A DNA stretch of 17,677 nt from UBA1738 sp045577675. Lineage in GTDB: Bacteria > Bacillota > Clostridia > UBA1381. The translations under genes and the position numbers were made by a program. Shown piece by piece: positions 1 through 7,117 of this stretch. The notes under the pieces were generated by a model that saw only the letters and a program-made list of their open reading frames with translations, made no database searches and was not told where the DNA came from. Within the stretch, counting starts at the first letter, position 1. Every line of letters starts with the position of its first letter. The stretch spans positions 1 to 17,677 of the forward strand of contig JAZNIV010000052.1 in the NCBI GenBank assembly GCA_045577675.1, written 5' to 3'.

Positions 1-340
1 CCTTTTGCCAAAGACCTGTATGAGTTGACTTTCCTGTTCCCGACGCTGCAGAAAAAAGATATGCCTTTCCATCCATATACACAGATGAGGAATGAAGCAT
101 AAATCCGCCGTAATGCAAAAGTCCAGTATAAAAAATACTGCTGGTAAAAATATATTCACAATCCTCAAGTGAAAGATGCGGATTTTCCTTATGCTTTCTT
201 TCAAGAAAGTCATCGGACAGATAGATGGTCATATCCGGTTTTACATCCTCATCAATACGGTACGCAGCCGCCTGTTTTTTCATTTTATCGTATTTGTATC
301 CCAAATCCACCGTAATTCCGGCAATTCTGTGCAAGTTCAT
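1..340 (-). CDS. HPr-kinase-like P-loop protein, N-terminal part (cut by window edge)
   Basis: The minus-strand frame opens at an ATG at 340-338 and stays open to the left window edge, giving 113 residues of a longer protein. Near residues 97-106 it reads SAASGTGKST, a Walker-A-like loop of the HPr kinase / PEP-carboxykinase type, preceded by FMLHSSSVYMDG. That arrangement (a beta strand with HSS, then the P-loop and HTGLW) resembles the HprK-related kinases of unknown substrate found in Clostridia. Its start overlaps the folA stop in an ATGA, with the purine-rich AGAGGGTGG inside folA as ribosome binding site, so it should be translated with thyA-folA. The catalytic second half lies outside the window, so function and substrate cannot be decided. 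The family assignment is an inference from the P-loop region. Confidence 0.75.
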   Translation of the reverse strand, partial: MNLHRIAGITVDLGYKYDKMKKQAAAYRIDEDVKPDMTIYLSDDFLERKHKENPHLSLEDCEYIFTSSIFYTGLLHYGGFMLHSSSVYMDGKAYLFSAASGTGKSTHTGLWQK

Positions 341-831
341 AGCTTTTCCACCCTCTCATATTTGCAGAATTGAATCGTATAGCCGTTATCTTCGATTTTT
401 TCCGCGGCTTCTGTCATTTTCCAATCGCAATCCTCGTCAAGGTTAACCATAAACTTATCTGCCGGCACAGTCTTATCCACCTTAGTAACATAGCAGGTGT
501 CACAATATTTCATCATCTGCCTGTAAACTTCCTCACCGCCGATAACAAACATTTCCTCTTTATCGTAAGGAAGTGACAGAACCTCTTCTATGCTTGTGCA
601 CACAATTGCACCCTCACATTCAAAATCCCTGTTCCTTGTAAGGATAATATTTGTTCTGTTTTTTAAAGGCTTACATCCGGGAAAGCTTTCAAGATTTTTT
701 CTTCCGAGGATTACTACCTTGCCGGTTGTGGTTTCCCTGAAAAATTTCATATCCTTGGGTATACTAAAAAGCAGGTTATTGTCCTTGCCTATTCCCCAGT
801 TTTCTGAAACCGCCACAATTAATTTCATCAT
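337..831 (-). CDS. folA: Dihydrofolate reductase
   Basis: This 164-residue protein has the usual length of bacterial DHFR, the cytosolic NADPH-dependent enzyme that regenerates tetrahydrofolate. Visible motifs are WGIGKDN (12-18), the active-site acid Asp27 within IPKDMKFF, the NADPH-binding TTGKVVILGRKNLESFP segment (from about residue 35), and FVIGGEEVYRQMM in the second half. It starts 10 bases after thyA, which consumes methylene-tetrahydrofolate and releases dihydrofolate, so the pair forms the classical thymidylate cycle. The first of two adjacent Met codons was taken as the start. The stop codon shares four bases with the start of the next gene. Identity is secure from motifs and context. 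Confidence 0.96.
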   Translation of the reverse strand: MMKLIVAVSENWGIGKDNNLLFSIPKDMKFFRETTTGKVVILGRKNLESFPGCKPLKNRTNIILTRNRDFECEGAIVCTSIEEVLSLPYDKEEMFVIGGEEVYRQMMKYCDTCYVTKVDKTVPADKFMVNLDEDCDWKMTEAAEKIEDNGYTIQFCKYERVEKL

Positions 832-841
832 ATTTTTCTCC

Positions 842-1669
842 TTATATGGCTACTGGTATTTTAATATCAAAATCGTTAAACTTATAGCCTTCCAGCCTGA
901 AATTATCCACCGTCATTTTATAGAAATCGGTGATATCGTCAATTTCAAGCGTTGGGGCTGAAAATGCAGGTCTTTTTATAATTTCCTCCACAATCGGAAT
1001 ATGTCTGTCATAAATATGTGCATCGGCGATAACGTGAACAAGCTCACCAACCTTTAAGCCCGATACCTTTGCGAAAATATAAATTAAAAGTGCATATTGC
1101 ACTACGTTCCAGTTATTTGCAGTTAAAAAGTCATTACTGCGTTGATTTAAAATTCCGTTCAGCTTTCCGTCCTTTACGCTGAAGGTCATAGAATATGCAC
1201 AAGGGTACAAATTCATTTCCGAAAGGTCTGAATGGTTATAAATATTAGTCATAATCCGCCTTGAATTAGGGTTGTTTTTCAGGTCAAAAAGCACCCTGTC
1301 CACCTGGTCAAATTCACCCTCTTTGTATTTATGCTTAATCCCAAGCTGATAGCCGTAAGCCTTACCGATACTGCCATTTTCATCAGCCCACTGATCCCAT
1401 ATATGCGATTTTAAATCATTAACGTTATTTGACTTTTTCTGCCATATCCAGAAAAGCTCGTCAAGAGCAGATTTCCAGTAGGTACGGCGAAGAGTCATTA
1501 TAGGGAACTCTTTAGAAAGGTCATAGCGGTTCACAATACCGAAACGGCTTATTGTATGTGCCGGTTCTCCGTCCTCCCAACGCGGTCTCACCGCCATATC
1601 GGTGTCCCATACACCATTTTCCAATATATCCTTACAATTTTGTATAAAAATTTCATCAGCAAAGCTCAT
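842..1669 (-). CDS. thyA: Thymidylate synthase (ThyA), divergent Clostridia type
   Basis: This 275-residue enzyme makes dTMP from dUMP and methylene-tetrahydrofolate. It has RPRWEDG (28-34), NPNSRRIMTN with the phosphate-binding Arg pair (133-142), the catalytic Cys157 in YPCAYSMTF, QRSND (176-180), and HIY (218-220). Asn188, aligned to E. coli Asn177, is kept, which favours dUMP over dCMP. The classical PCHxxxQF is PCAYSMTF here, GDxHxYxNH is ADAHIYDRH, and LGxPFN is TANNWN; these look like the subgroup seen in Clostridia and some phages rather than damage. The start has an AGAGGT ribosome binding site and a SigA promoter upstream. It heads the operon thyA-folA-(HprK-like). Confidence 0.95.
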   Translation of the reverse strand: MSFADEIFIQNCKDILENGVWDTDMAVRPRWEDGEPAHTISRFGIVNRYDLSKEFPIMTLRRTYWKSALDELFWIWQKKSNNVNDLKSHIWDQWADENGSIGKAYGYQLGIKHKYKEGEFDQVDRVLFDLKNNPNSRRIMTNIYNHSDLSEMNLYPCAYSMTFSVKDGKLNGILNQRSNDFLTANNWNVVQYALLIYIFAKVSGLKVGELVHVIADAHIYDRHIPIVEEIIKRPAFSAPTLEIDDITDFYKMTVDNFRLEGYKFNDFDIKIPVAI

Positions 1670-1733
1670 TTTTTTATACCTCTTTCATTTTAATAAAAAA
1701 TTTCCTTTTATGTTTTTAAGCATACACACATTA

Positions 1734-1762
1734 ATTATAACATAACAAGAAAAAAATTACAA
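1734..1762 (-). promoter_or_regulatory. SigA-type promoter of thyA operon
   Basis: On the minus strand TTGTAA (1762-1757) and TATAAT (1739-1734) are separated by 17 bases. The -35 matches consensus at 4 of 6 positions and the -10 is perfect. Transcription would start near 1727 and read into thyA after a leader of about 58 bases. Confidence 0.75.
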
Positions 1763-1799
1763 TAATATATTAAAGAAAACTTTATTCGGGAGTGGTTTA

Positions 1800-2369
1800 A
1801 TGAATTACATATGGTCGGGGATTATTATAATGTCCTTTATATTCGCATTTTTCGGCGGAAATCTGCAGGAAACACTTTCTGCAGGACTTGACGGTGCGGC
1901 ATCGGCGATAGAGGTGCTTTTTTCCTTTGCCGGCATAATGTGCTTCTGGAACGGAATTTTAAAAGTCGCACAAGAGGGCGGTGCGGCACGTTTTTGCGAA
2001 AAGCTGTTATCTCCTGTTATAAGGCGGCTTTTTCCCAACACCAAAAGCCGAAAAAACATCACAATGAATATCATCGCCAACCTTTTAGGAATGGGTAATG
2101 CCGCAACGCCTGCCGGAGTTTCTGCAATGTGCGAGCTTGACGAGGAAAACGGCAAAAGCCCTCACCCATCACACGAAATGTGCCGCTTTGCGGTAATGAA
2201 CACAGCAAGCCTGCAGCTTTTCCCTACGACCGTTATCGGAATCCTGTCTGCCTGTGGCAGCAAAAACCCTTTTTCGATTGTTCCGGCAATATGGATATGC
2301 TCAATTCTGTCCCTTTTAGCTGCGCTTTCTGCCGAATGGCTGTTGTCAAAAAGAGGTGATAAAAAATAG
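1800..2369 (+). CDS. spmA: Spore maturation protein A (nucleoside-recognition/gate domain)
   Basis: This is a 189-residue membrane protein close in length to B. subtilis SpmA, which with SpmB is needed for normal spore-core dehydration. The hydrophobic N-terminal segment (about 3-20), a second one around 35-52, the diagnostic stretch IIANLLGMGNAATPAG (91-106), and the NTASLQLFPTTVIGIL segment (134-149) match the SpmA/SpmB gate-domain family. GGGAGTGG lies just upstream of the ATG. It is followed at once by spmB, the usual pair. It runs divergently from thyA. No convincing SigA promoter was seen on this strand, in keeping with sporulation-specific expression, but no sporulation sigma site could be defended either. 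It indicates an endospore-forming lineage. Confidence 0.93.
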   Translation: MNYIWSGIIIMSFIFAFFGGNLQETLSAGLDGAASAIEVLFSFAGIMCFWNGILKVAQEGGAARFCEKLLSPVIRRLFPNTKSRKNITMNIIANLLGMGNAATPAGVSAMCELDEENGKSPHPSHEMCRFAVMNTASLQLFPTTVIGILSACGSKNPFSIVPAIWICSILSLLAALSAEWLLSKRGDKK

Positions 2370-2872
2370 TTTACGTAATTCCTGTTTTAATAATTCTTGT
2401 GCTTATTGTCGCATCAAAAAACGGTGTTCCCTGCTATCAGGTCTTTATTGAAGGTGTTGAAGAAGGCTTAAAAACCGTAATTTCTATATTTCCGGCACTT
2501 GTGGCAATACTCTCTGCCGCTGCAATGCTGCGTGAGTCGGGTGCTGTTTTTGCAATTTCCGAATTTTTATCACCCGTAACGTCATTTTTAAAAATTCCGT
2601 CAGAAATTCTGCCGCTTGCCCTTATTCGTCCGCTTTCGGGCGGCGGCTCAATCGGACTTTTGACCGACACTGTAAAAACCTACGGTGCAGGCAGCGAAAT
2701 TGCAAAAGCCGCCTGCATATTATGTGCCTCAACGGAAACCACCTTTTATACAATTATGGTATATTTCCGTCGAACAAAGGTAAAATATACAAAAAGAGTA
2801 ATTTTAGCGGCAGTTTTCGGTGATTTAGTCGGAATTTTATGTGCTTGTGCCTTGAGTAAGATAAATTTTTAA
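2366..2872 (+). CDS. spmB: Spore maturation protein B, apparent AUA start
   Basis: SpmB is the membrane partner of SpmA in spore-core dehydration. Landmarks are the EGVEEGLKTVISIFPALVA segment, LRESGA, LPLALIRPLSGGGSIG, and ASTETTFYTIMVYF near the C terminus, all typical of the family. The first ordinary start codon in frame is GTG at 2399, which would remove most of the first hydrophobic segment (VYVIPVLIILVLIVA) and has no ribosome binding site. A good site, AGAGGTGA, lies at 2352-2359 and points to the ATA at 2366, which overlaps the spmA stop as ATAG. With that start the protein has 168 residues, nearer the family length of about 175 than the 157 of the GTG start. Product is secure; the start is an inference. 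Confidence 0.88.
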   Translation: MVYVIPVLIILVLIVASKNGVPCYQVFIEGVEEGLKTVISIFPALVAILSAAAMLRESGAVFAISEFLSPVTSFLKIPSEILPLALIRPLSGGGSIGLLTDTVKTYGAGSEIAKAACILCASTETTFYTIMVYFRRTKVKYTKRVILAAVFGDLVGILCACALSKINF

Positions 2873-2901
2873 CAATTTTTAAAGAAAATAACATATACTA
2901 C

Positions 2902-2930
2902 TTGAAAAAAATTCCGATTTTTGGTACAAT
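2902..2930 (+). promoter_or_regulatory. SigA-type promoter of pgk
   Basis: TTGAAA (2902-2907) and TACAAT (2925-2930) are spaced by 17 bases, five of six matches each. The start site would be near 2937, giving a leader of about 47 bases before pgk. Confidence 0.8.
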
Positions 2931-2983
2931 ACAAATATGTGGGTTTACTCCCGAAAACGAAATTAAAATGAGAGGTGTCTAAT

Positions 2984-4180
2984 ATGTTAAACAAAAAAAG
3001 CGTAGAAGATATTGAAGTAAAGGGCAAAAAGGTCCTTGTAAGATGTGACTTCAATGTTCCGTTGGATGAAAACAGAAATATCACGGACGATACAAGAATA
3101 GTAGGTGCACTTCCTACAATTAAGTATCTTATCGAAAATGGTGCAAAGGTTATCCTTTGCTCACATATGGGTAAGCCAAAGGGTGAGCCGAAGCCTGAGC
3201 TGTCACTCGCTCCTGTTGCAAAGGCACTTTCCGAAAAGCTCGGAAAGGACGTAATTTTCGCAGCAGACGATAACGTTGTAGGCGAAAATGCTAAAAAGGC
3301 AGTAGCTGAAATGAAGGAAGGCGATGTTGTTCTTTTAGAAAACACAAGATATAGAGCAGAAGAAACAAAGAATATCGACGATTTCTCAAAGGACCTTGCA
3401 TCACTTGCTGACGTATTCGTAAACGACGCATTCGGTACAGCTCACCGTGCACACTGCTCAAACGTAGGCGTTACAAAGTATCTGCCTGTTGCAGCTTGTG
3501 GCTACCTTATCCAGAAGGAAATCGAATTTTTAGGAAATGCAGTTAACAACCCTGTAAGACCACTTGTGGCAGTTCTTGGCGGTTCTAAGGTTTCTTCAAA
3601 GATTTCAGTTATCAATAACCTTCTTGAAAAGGTTGATACATTAATCATCGGCGGCGGTATGGCTTACACATTTATGAAAGCACTTGGCGAAGAGGTTGGT
3701 GATTCACTACTCGAGGCTGATTACCTTGACTATGCTAAGGAAATGATGGCAAAGGCAGAGGAAAAGGGCGTTAAGCTTTTAATCCCTGTTGACACAGTTG
3801 TTGCTCAGGAATTCTCAAACGATGCAGCTTCAAAGACTGTTGCAAGAGGCGGCATTGAAGCAGGCTGGCAGGGACTTGACATCGGCGAAAAGACAATTGA
3901 GCTTTACTCTGATGCATTAAAGTCAGCTAAGACTGTTGTTTGGAACGGACCTATGGGCGTATTTGAAATGCCGAACTTTGCAAAGGGTACAAATGCAATT
4001 GCAAAGGTTTTAGCTGACATCGATGCTACAACAATCATCGGCGGCGGCGACAGCGTTGCAGCTGTTAACAAGGCAGGTCTTGGTGACAAGATGAGCCACA
4101 TTTCAACAGGCGGCGGTGCTTCACTTGAATTCTTAGAGGGTAAGGACCTTCCTGGTATCGTTGCTATAAATGATAAATAA
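2984..4180 (+). CDS. pgk: Phosphoglycerate kinase
   Basis: This cytosolic enzyme transfers the phosphate of 1,3-bisphosphoglycerate to ADP in glycolysis. The 398 residues fit the family. Motifs in order are VRCDFNVPLD (19-28) and SHMGKPKG for substrate binding, ENTRYR, FVNDAFGTAHRAH, GGSKVSSK, GGGMAYTF, WNGPMGVFE, GGGDS at the nucleotide site, and STGGGASLEFLEGK near the end. The ATG at 2984 is preferred because AGAGGTG at 2971-2977 sits 6 bases upstream; a GTG nine bases earlier lies inside that binding site. It is the first gene of pgk-tpiA-gpmI; gap (GAPDH) is not in the window. Codon use is strongly biased (many aag, gca, gtt), as in highly expressed genes. Confidence 0.98.
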   Translation: MLNKKSVEDIEVKGKKVLVRCDFNVPLDENRNITDDTRIVGALPTIKYLIENGAKVILCSHMGKPKGEPKPELSLAPVAKALSEKLGKDVIFAADDNVVGENAKKAVAEMKEGDVVLLENTRYRAEETKNIDDFSKDLASLADVFVNDAFGTAHRAHCSNVGVTKYLPVAACGYLIQKEIEFLGNAVNNPVRPLVAVLGGSKVSSKISVINNLLEKVDTLIIGGGMAYTFMKALGEEVGDSLLEADYLDYAKEMMAKAEEKGVKLLIPVDTVVAQEFSNDAASKTVARGGIEAGWQGLDIGEKTIELYSDALKSAKTVVWNGPMGVFEMPNFAKGTNAIAKVLADIDATTIIGGGDSVAAVNKAGLGDKMSHISTGGGASLEFLEGKDLPGIVAINDK

Positions 4181-4226
4181 TCTTATTATTATAGGCTAAA
4201 TAAATTTCGCATCTCACCACTTTTTC

Positions 4227-4395
4227 GGCAGGTGCGGTACAGGAGTACAGCACCCTGCCTTCAAAGCGGCAACCTGCAAAAATTTCTTTCAGCCTCAAAT
4301 CAGGACAACAAGTAAAAAGCAAAACGCAAGTTTTGCAATAAAAGTTTTTGATAGAGCTTTTTTCAAAAAGCTCTTGGGTGTGGGCAAAGCCCACA
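4227..4395. repeat. Multi-hairpin intergenic element between pgk and tpiA
   Basis: The 239-base gap holds four separate inverted repeats. They are: GGCAGGTGC/GCACCCTGCC with inner GTAC/GTAC around AGGA (4227-4259, one bulged C); GCAAAAC-GCAA-GTTTTGC (4319-4336); GAGCTTTTT/AAAAAGCTC with a 2-base loop (4354-4373); and TGTGGGC-AAA-GCCCACA (4379-4395). The last two, ending ten bases before the tpiA ribosome binding site, have the look of a dispersed intergenic repeat of Clostridia; that it is repeated elsewhere is an inference. None has a downstream T-run of terminator quality, so a role in mRNA processing or stability within the pgk-tpiA transcript is more likely than termination. Confidence 0.6.
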
Positions 4396-4419
4396 AAACA
4401 GACAAAGGAGATAAATAAA

Positions 4420-5169
4420 ATGGGTAAATATATCATTGCCGGAAACTGGAAAATGAACAAGCTTCCGAGCGAAACTTATGATTATGTTAAAGAAGTAGCT
4501 GCTGCTACTGAAGGTTCAAACTGTGAGGTTGTTTGCTGCACACCTTACGTATGTCTTGCAAACGCTGTTGAGGCTGCAAAGGGCACACACGTTAAAATCG
4601 GTGCTGAAAACCTTCATTTTGAGGACAAGGGTGCCTTCACAGGCGAGGTTTCTGCTGATATGCTGAAGGACTTAGGTGTTGAATATGTTATCATCGGTCA
4701 CTCAGAAAGACGTGAATATTTTGCCGAAACAGACGAAACAGTTAACCTGAAGACAAAAAAGGCTCTCGAAAAAGGTCTTATTCCAATCGTTTGCGTTGGT
4801 GAGAGCTTAGAGCAGAGAGAAGCCGGCATCACAATGGACTTAATCGCAATCCAGATTAAGAAAGCATTTGCAGGAATTGAAGCTGAGGATGCTAAGAAGG
4901 TTGTAATTGCATACGAGCCAATCTGGGCTATCGGAACAGGCAAGACTGCAACTGCAGAGCAGGCTGAAGAGGTTTGCGGCGGTATCAGAAAAATCATTGC
5001 AGAGCTTTACTGCCCGAACTGTGCAAAGGAATTTACAATCCAGTACGGCGGCAGTATGAATGATCAGAATGCAGCAGAGCTTTTAGCTAAAGAAAACATT
5101 GACGGCGGCCTTATCGGCGGTGCTTCGCTTGTAGCGGACAAGTTTGCAGCTATCACAAAGGCTTGCTAA
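4420..5169 (+). CDS. tpiA: Triosephosphate isomerase
   Basis: This 249-residue TIM-barrel enzyme interconverts dihydroxyacetone phosphate and glyceraldehyde 3-phosphate. The catalytic residues are present: Lys11 in AGNWKMN, His94 in IIGHSERREYF, and Glu166 in AYEPIWAIGTG, whose following WAIGTGKTA is the flexible phosphate-gripping loop. YGGSMN (209-214) and GGLIGGASL (229-237) complete the phosphate site. The frame is open further upstream, but AAAGGAGAT at 4404-4412 places the start at 4420, and the family begins at this Met. It follows pgk after a hairpin-rich gap and precedes gpmI, so it is part of the lower glycolytic cluster. Confidence 0.98.
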   Translation: MGKYIIAGNWKMNKLPSETYDYVKEVAAATEGSNCEVVCCTPYVCLANAVEAAKGTHVKIGAENLHFEDKGAFTGEVSADMLKDLGVEYVIIGHSERREYFAETDETVNLKTKKALEKGLIPIVCVGESLEQREAGITMDLIAIQIKKAFAGIEAEDAKKVVIAYEPIWAIGTGKTATAEQAEEVCGGIRKIIAELYCPNCAKEFTIQYGGSMNDQNAAELLAKENIDGGLIGGASLVADKFAAITKAC

Positions 5170-5182
5170 TTACAAAAATCGC

Positions 5183-5213
5183 ATAAGACGGGACTTTCGT
5201 TCCGTCTTATTTT
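5183..5213 (+). terminator. Hairpin between tpiA and gpmI, weak terminator or attenuator
   Basis: A 12-bp stem (5183-5194 with 5199-5210, one G-T pair) closes a TTTC loop. Only four T residues follow before AAGG, so termination would be partial. It lies about 20 bases before the gpmI ribosome binding site and no clear promoter lies between, so partial read-through is the simplest reading. Confidence 0.6.
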
Positions 5214-5241
5214 AAGGAAAATCTTTTAAGGAGAGAAAATT

Positions 5242-6789
5242 ATGTCAAAAAAACCTATCGCCCTTATAATTTTAGACGGCTTCGGAATCAACGAAGCAAC
5301 CGAGGGCAACGCAATCAAAGCTGCAAAAAAGCCAAATATTGACCGCTATTTTGCAGAATATCCGAACACTGTGCTTTATGCAAGCGGAATGGCAGTAGGT
5401 CTGCCGGACGGTCAGATGGGTAACTCCGAGGTAGGCCACACAAATATCGGTGCCGGAAGAGTTGTTTATCAGGAGCTGACAAGAATCACAAAATCAATCA
5501 CTGACGGCGATTTCTATTCAAACGAGACACTTCTTGCAGCCGTAGAAAACTGCAAGAAAAACGACTCCGCACTTCACTTTATCGGGCTTTTATCCGACGG
5601 CGGTGTTCATTCACACATCGAGCATCTTTTCGGTCTTATCGACCTTGCAAAAAAGAACGGTCTTACCAAGGTTTTCGTTCACCCGATTATGGATGGCCGT
5701 GACGTTTCTCCGACCTCAGGCATTGATTTTATCAAGGCACTTAAAGAGAAGCTTACAAATACAGGTGTCGGCAAAATCGCAACAGTAAGCGGACGTTACT
5801 ACGCAATGGACCGTGACAACAACTGGGACAGAGTTGTAAAGGCATATAATGCCATGGTTAATAACGAGGGCGAAATGACAGAAGATGTTATTGCCTCAAT
5901 GGAAAAATCCTATGTTACCGAGGACGAAAATGGTGCTTTAATTACAGACGAATTTATCCGTCCTATGGTGGTTTGTGAAAACGGTGCACCCGTCGGCAAA
6001 ATCAGTGCAAATGACTCGGTTATTTGCTTTAACTTCCGTCCTGACCGTGCAAGAGAAATCACAAGAACCTTTGTGGACCCTGAATTTAACGGCTTTGAAA
6101 GGGAGCAGTTCCCACTCTACTACGTTTGTATGACGCAGTACGATGCATCAATGCCGAACGTAAACATCGCATTTAAGCCTCAGTCGCTTACAAATACCTT
6201 CGGCGAATATATTTCAAAGCAGGGTATGAAGCAGCTCAGAATTGCTGAAACAGAGAAATATGCCCACGTAACCTTCTTCTTTAACGGCGGTGTTGAAGAT
6301 GTATATGAAGGCGAGGACAGAAAGCTTATTCCGTCACCTAAGGTTGCAACATATGATATGCAGCCGGAAATGAGTGCATATAAGGTGGCAGATGCCTGCG
6401 TTGATTTAATTAACGAGGATAAGTATGACTGCATAATCCTGAACTTTGCAAACTGCGATATGGTCGGTCACACTGGTGTATTTGAGGCAGCGGTTAAGGC
6501 TGTTGAGGCTGTTGACGAGTGTCTTGGCAAGGTTGTAGAAGCAATTATGGCAAAGGACGGCAAGGTGCTTATAACTGCTGATCACGGCAATGCAGACAAG
6601 ATGTATGAGCCGGATACAAAGGATGTTTTCACAGCTCACACAACAAATCCTGTTCCTCTTATTATTATGGGTGCAGGCGATGTAGAGCTTTCAAGAGGAA
6701 AGCTTTGCGACCTTACTCCGACAATGCTTGACCTTATGGGACTTTCACAGCCTGAGGAAATGACAGGTCAGAGTGTTATTGTAAAATAA
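5242..6789 (+). CDS. gpmI: Phosphoglycerate mutase, 2,3-bisphosphoglycerate-independent
   Basis: This 515-residue cytosolic metalloenzyme converts 3- to 2-phosphoglycerate. It belongs to the alkaline-phosphatase superfamily. Metal ligand Asp12 is in LIILDGFG and the phosphorylated Ser62 in GQMGNSEVGH, both at the numbering of the Geobacillus enzyme. Further motifs are LLSDGGVHSH, HPIMDGRDVSP, GRYYAMDRDNNWDR, CFNFRPDRAREI, the FFFNGG segment, NFANCDMVGHTG, ITADHGNADKM and TAHTTNPVPL, which supply the remaining Mn and substrate ligands. AAGGAGAG lies just upstream of the ATG. It closes the pgk-tpiA-gpmI cluster and is followed by a strong terminator. Spore formers commonly use this Mn-dependent, pH-sensitive mutase. 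Confidence 0.98.
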   Translation: MSKKPIALIILDGFGINEATEGNAIKAAKKPNIDRYFAEYPNTVLYASGMAVGLPDGQMGNSEVGHTNIGAGRVVYQELTRITKSITDGDFYSNETLLAAVENCKKNDSALHFIGLLSDGGVHSHIEHLFGLIDLAKKNGLTKVFVHPIMDGRDVSPTSGIDFIKALKEKLTNTGVGKIATVSGRYYAMDRDNNWDRVVKAYNAMVNNEGEMTEDVIASMEKSYVTEDENGALITDEFIRPMVVCENGAPVGKISANDSVICFNFRPDRAREITRTFVDPEFNGFEREQFPLYYVCMTQYDASMPNVNIAFKPQSLTNTFGEYISKQGMKQLRIAETEKYAHVTFFFNGGVEDVYEGEDRKLIPSPKVATYDMQPEMSAYKVADACVDLINEDKYDCIILNFANCDMVGHTGVFEAAVKAVEAVDECLGKVVEAIMAKDGKVLITADHGNADKMYEPDTKDVFTAHTTNPVPLIIMGAGDVELSRGKLCDLTPTMLDLMGLSQPEEMTGQSVIVK

Positions 6790-6805
6790 CTTTTATAAAT
6801 CAGTA

Positions 6806-6836
6806 TGCCCCCGAAAAGCTTCGGGGGCAATTTTTT
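6806..6836 (+). terminator. Rho-independent terminator after gpmI
   Basis: A 10-bp stem TGCCCCCGAA/TTCGGGGGCA with a 4-base loop (6806-6829) is followed by six T residues (6831-6836). It ends the glycolytic cluster. Confidence 0.95.
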
Positions 6837-6937
6837 GCTTGTGTTTTTTGTTCTCACGCCATAAGTATGTGTTTTTTTAGCTCACTTAACTCTTCTGTTT
6901 TAACCTCACCCAATCATATGTAACATCACCACGCATT

Positions 6938-6966
6938 AAAAAAAGTGTATAGCATGAGCCATACAC
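6938..6966 (-). terminator. Rho-independent terminator of the minus-strand small RNA
   Basis: Read on the minus strand, GTGTAT-GC / GC-ATACAC with single unpaired bases on both sides and an apical tetraloop (6966-6945) is followed by seven T residues (6944-6938). Confidence 0.75.
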
Positions 6967-7111
6967 CGAAAAATGCACAACTCATGTTAGTGTCACTTAA
7001 CTTAATTTTAACATATCGAACTTTGTGAGTATATTAAAAATAGAGCGTACATTTTTACCAAAGCAAAAAAGCCCCCACAAAGTTATCTTATTCATTATTA
7101 AGTTAAGTGAC
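6938..7111 (-). ncRNA. Predicted structured small RNA with self-complementary ends
   Basis: A minus-strand promoter at 7146-7118 predicts transcription from about 7111, and a hairpin with seven T residues ends it at about 6938, giving roughly 174 bases. The RNA starts exactly with a 15-base arm (7111-7097) that is perfectly complementary to 7006-6992. Inside, after a symmetric 12-by-12 internal loop, 7084-7076 pairs perfectly with 7027-7019 over 9 bases. A 32-codon open frame (7095 to 6997) begins and ends within the arms but lacks a ribosome binding site, so it is probably not translated, or is held closed. No family is recognised. Its promoter resembles that of the peptide mRNA at 7479, so the two may be related small-RNA or toxin cassettes. 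Confidence 0.5.
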
Positions 7112-7117
7112 CTTTAT

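Noticed and set aside
1..102. Plus-strand frame open from the left edge to a TAA at 100-102, as if the end of a gene.
   Set aside because: The minus strand over the same bases encodes a coherent P-loop protein with a proper start and binding site; the plus frame has no recognisable pattern.
1704..1728. CATACACA before spmA as a SigE or SigG -10.
   Set aside because: No matching -35 lies at the required distance, so it is not defended as a sporulation promoter.
4164..4460. Minus-strand 98-codon frame across the pgk-tpiA gap.
   Set aside because: It runs through four hairpins and into both neighbouring genes, has no ribosome binding site and no family pattern.
6854..6913. Minus-strand 19-codon fragment (TTG start, VKTEELSELKKH pattern) that looks codon-like, possibly a gene remnant.
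   Set aside because: It lies downstream of the small-RNA terminator, has no binding site and is too short to assign.
6992..7111. Interpretation of the 120-base inverted repeat as a MITE.
   Set aside because: No target-site duplication is visible at its borders, and its end coincides with a predicted transcription start, which a folded RNA explains better. Not excluded without a genome-wide copy search.
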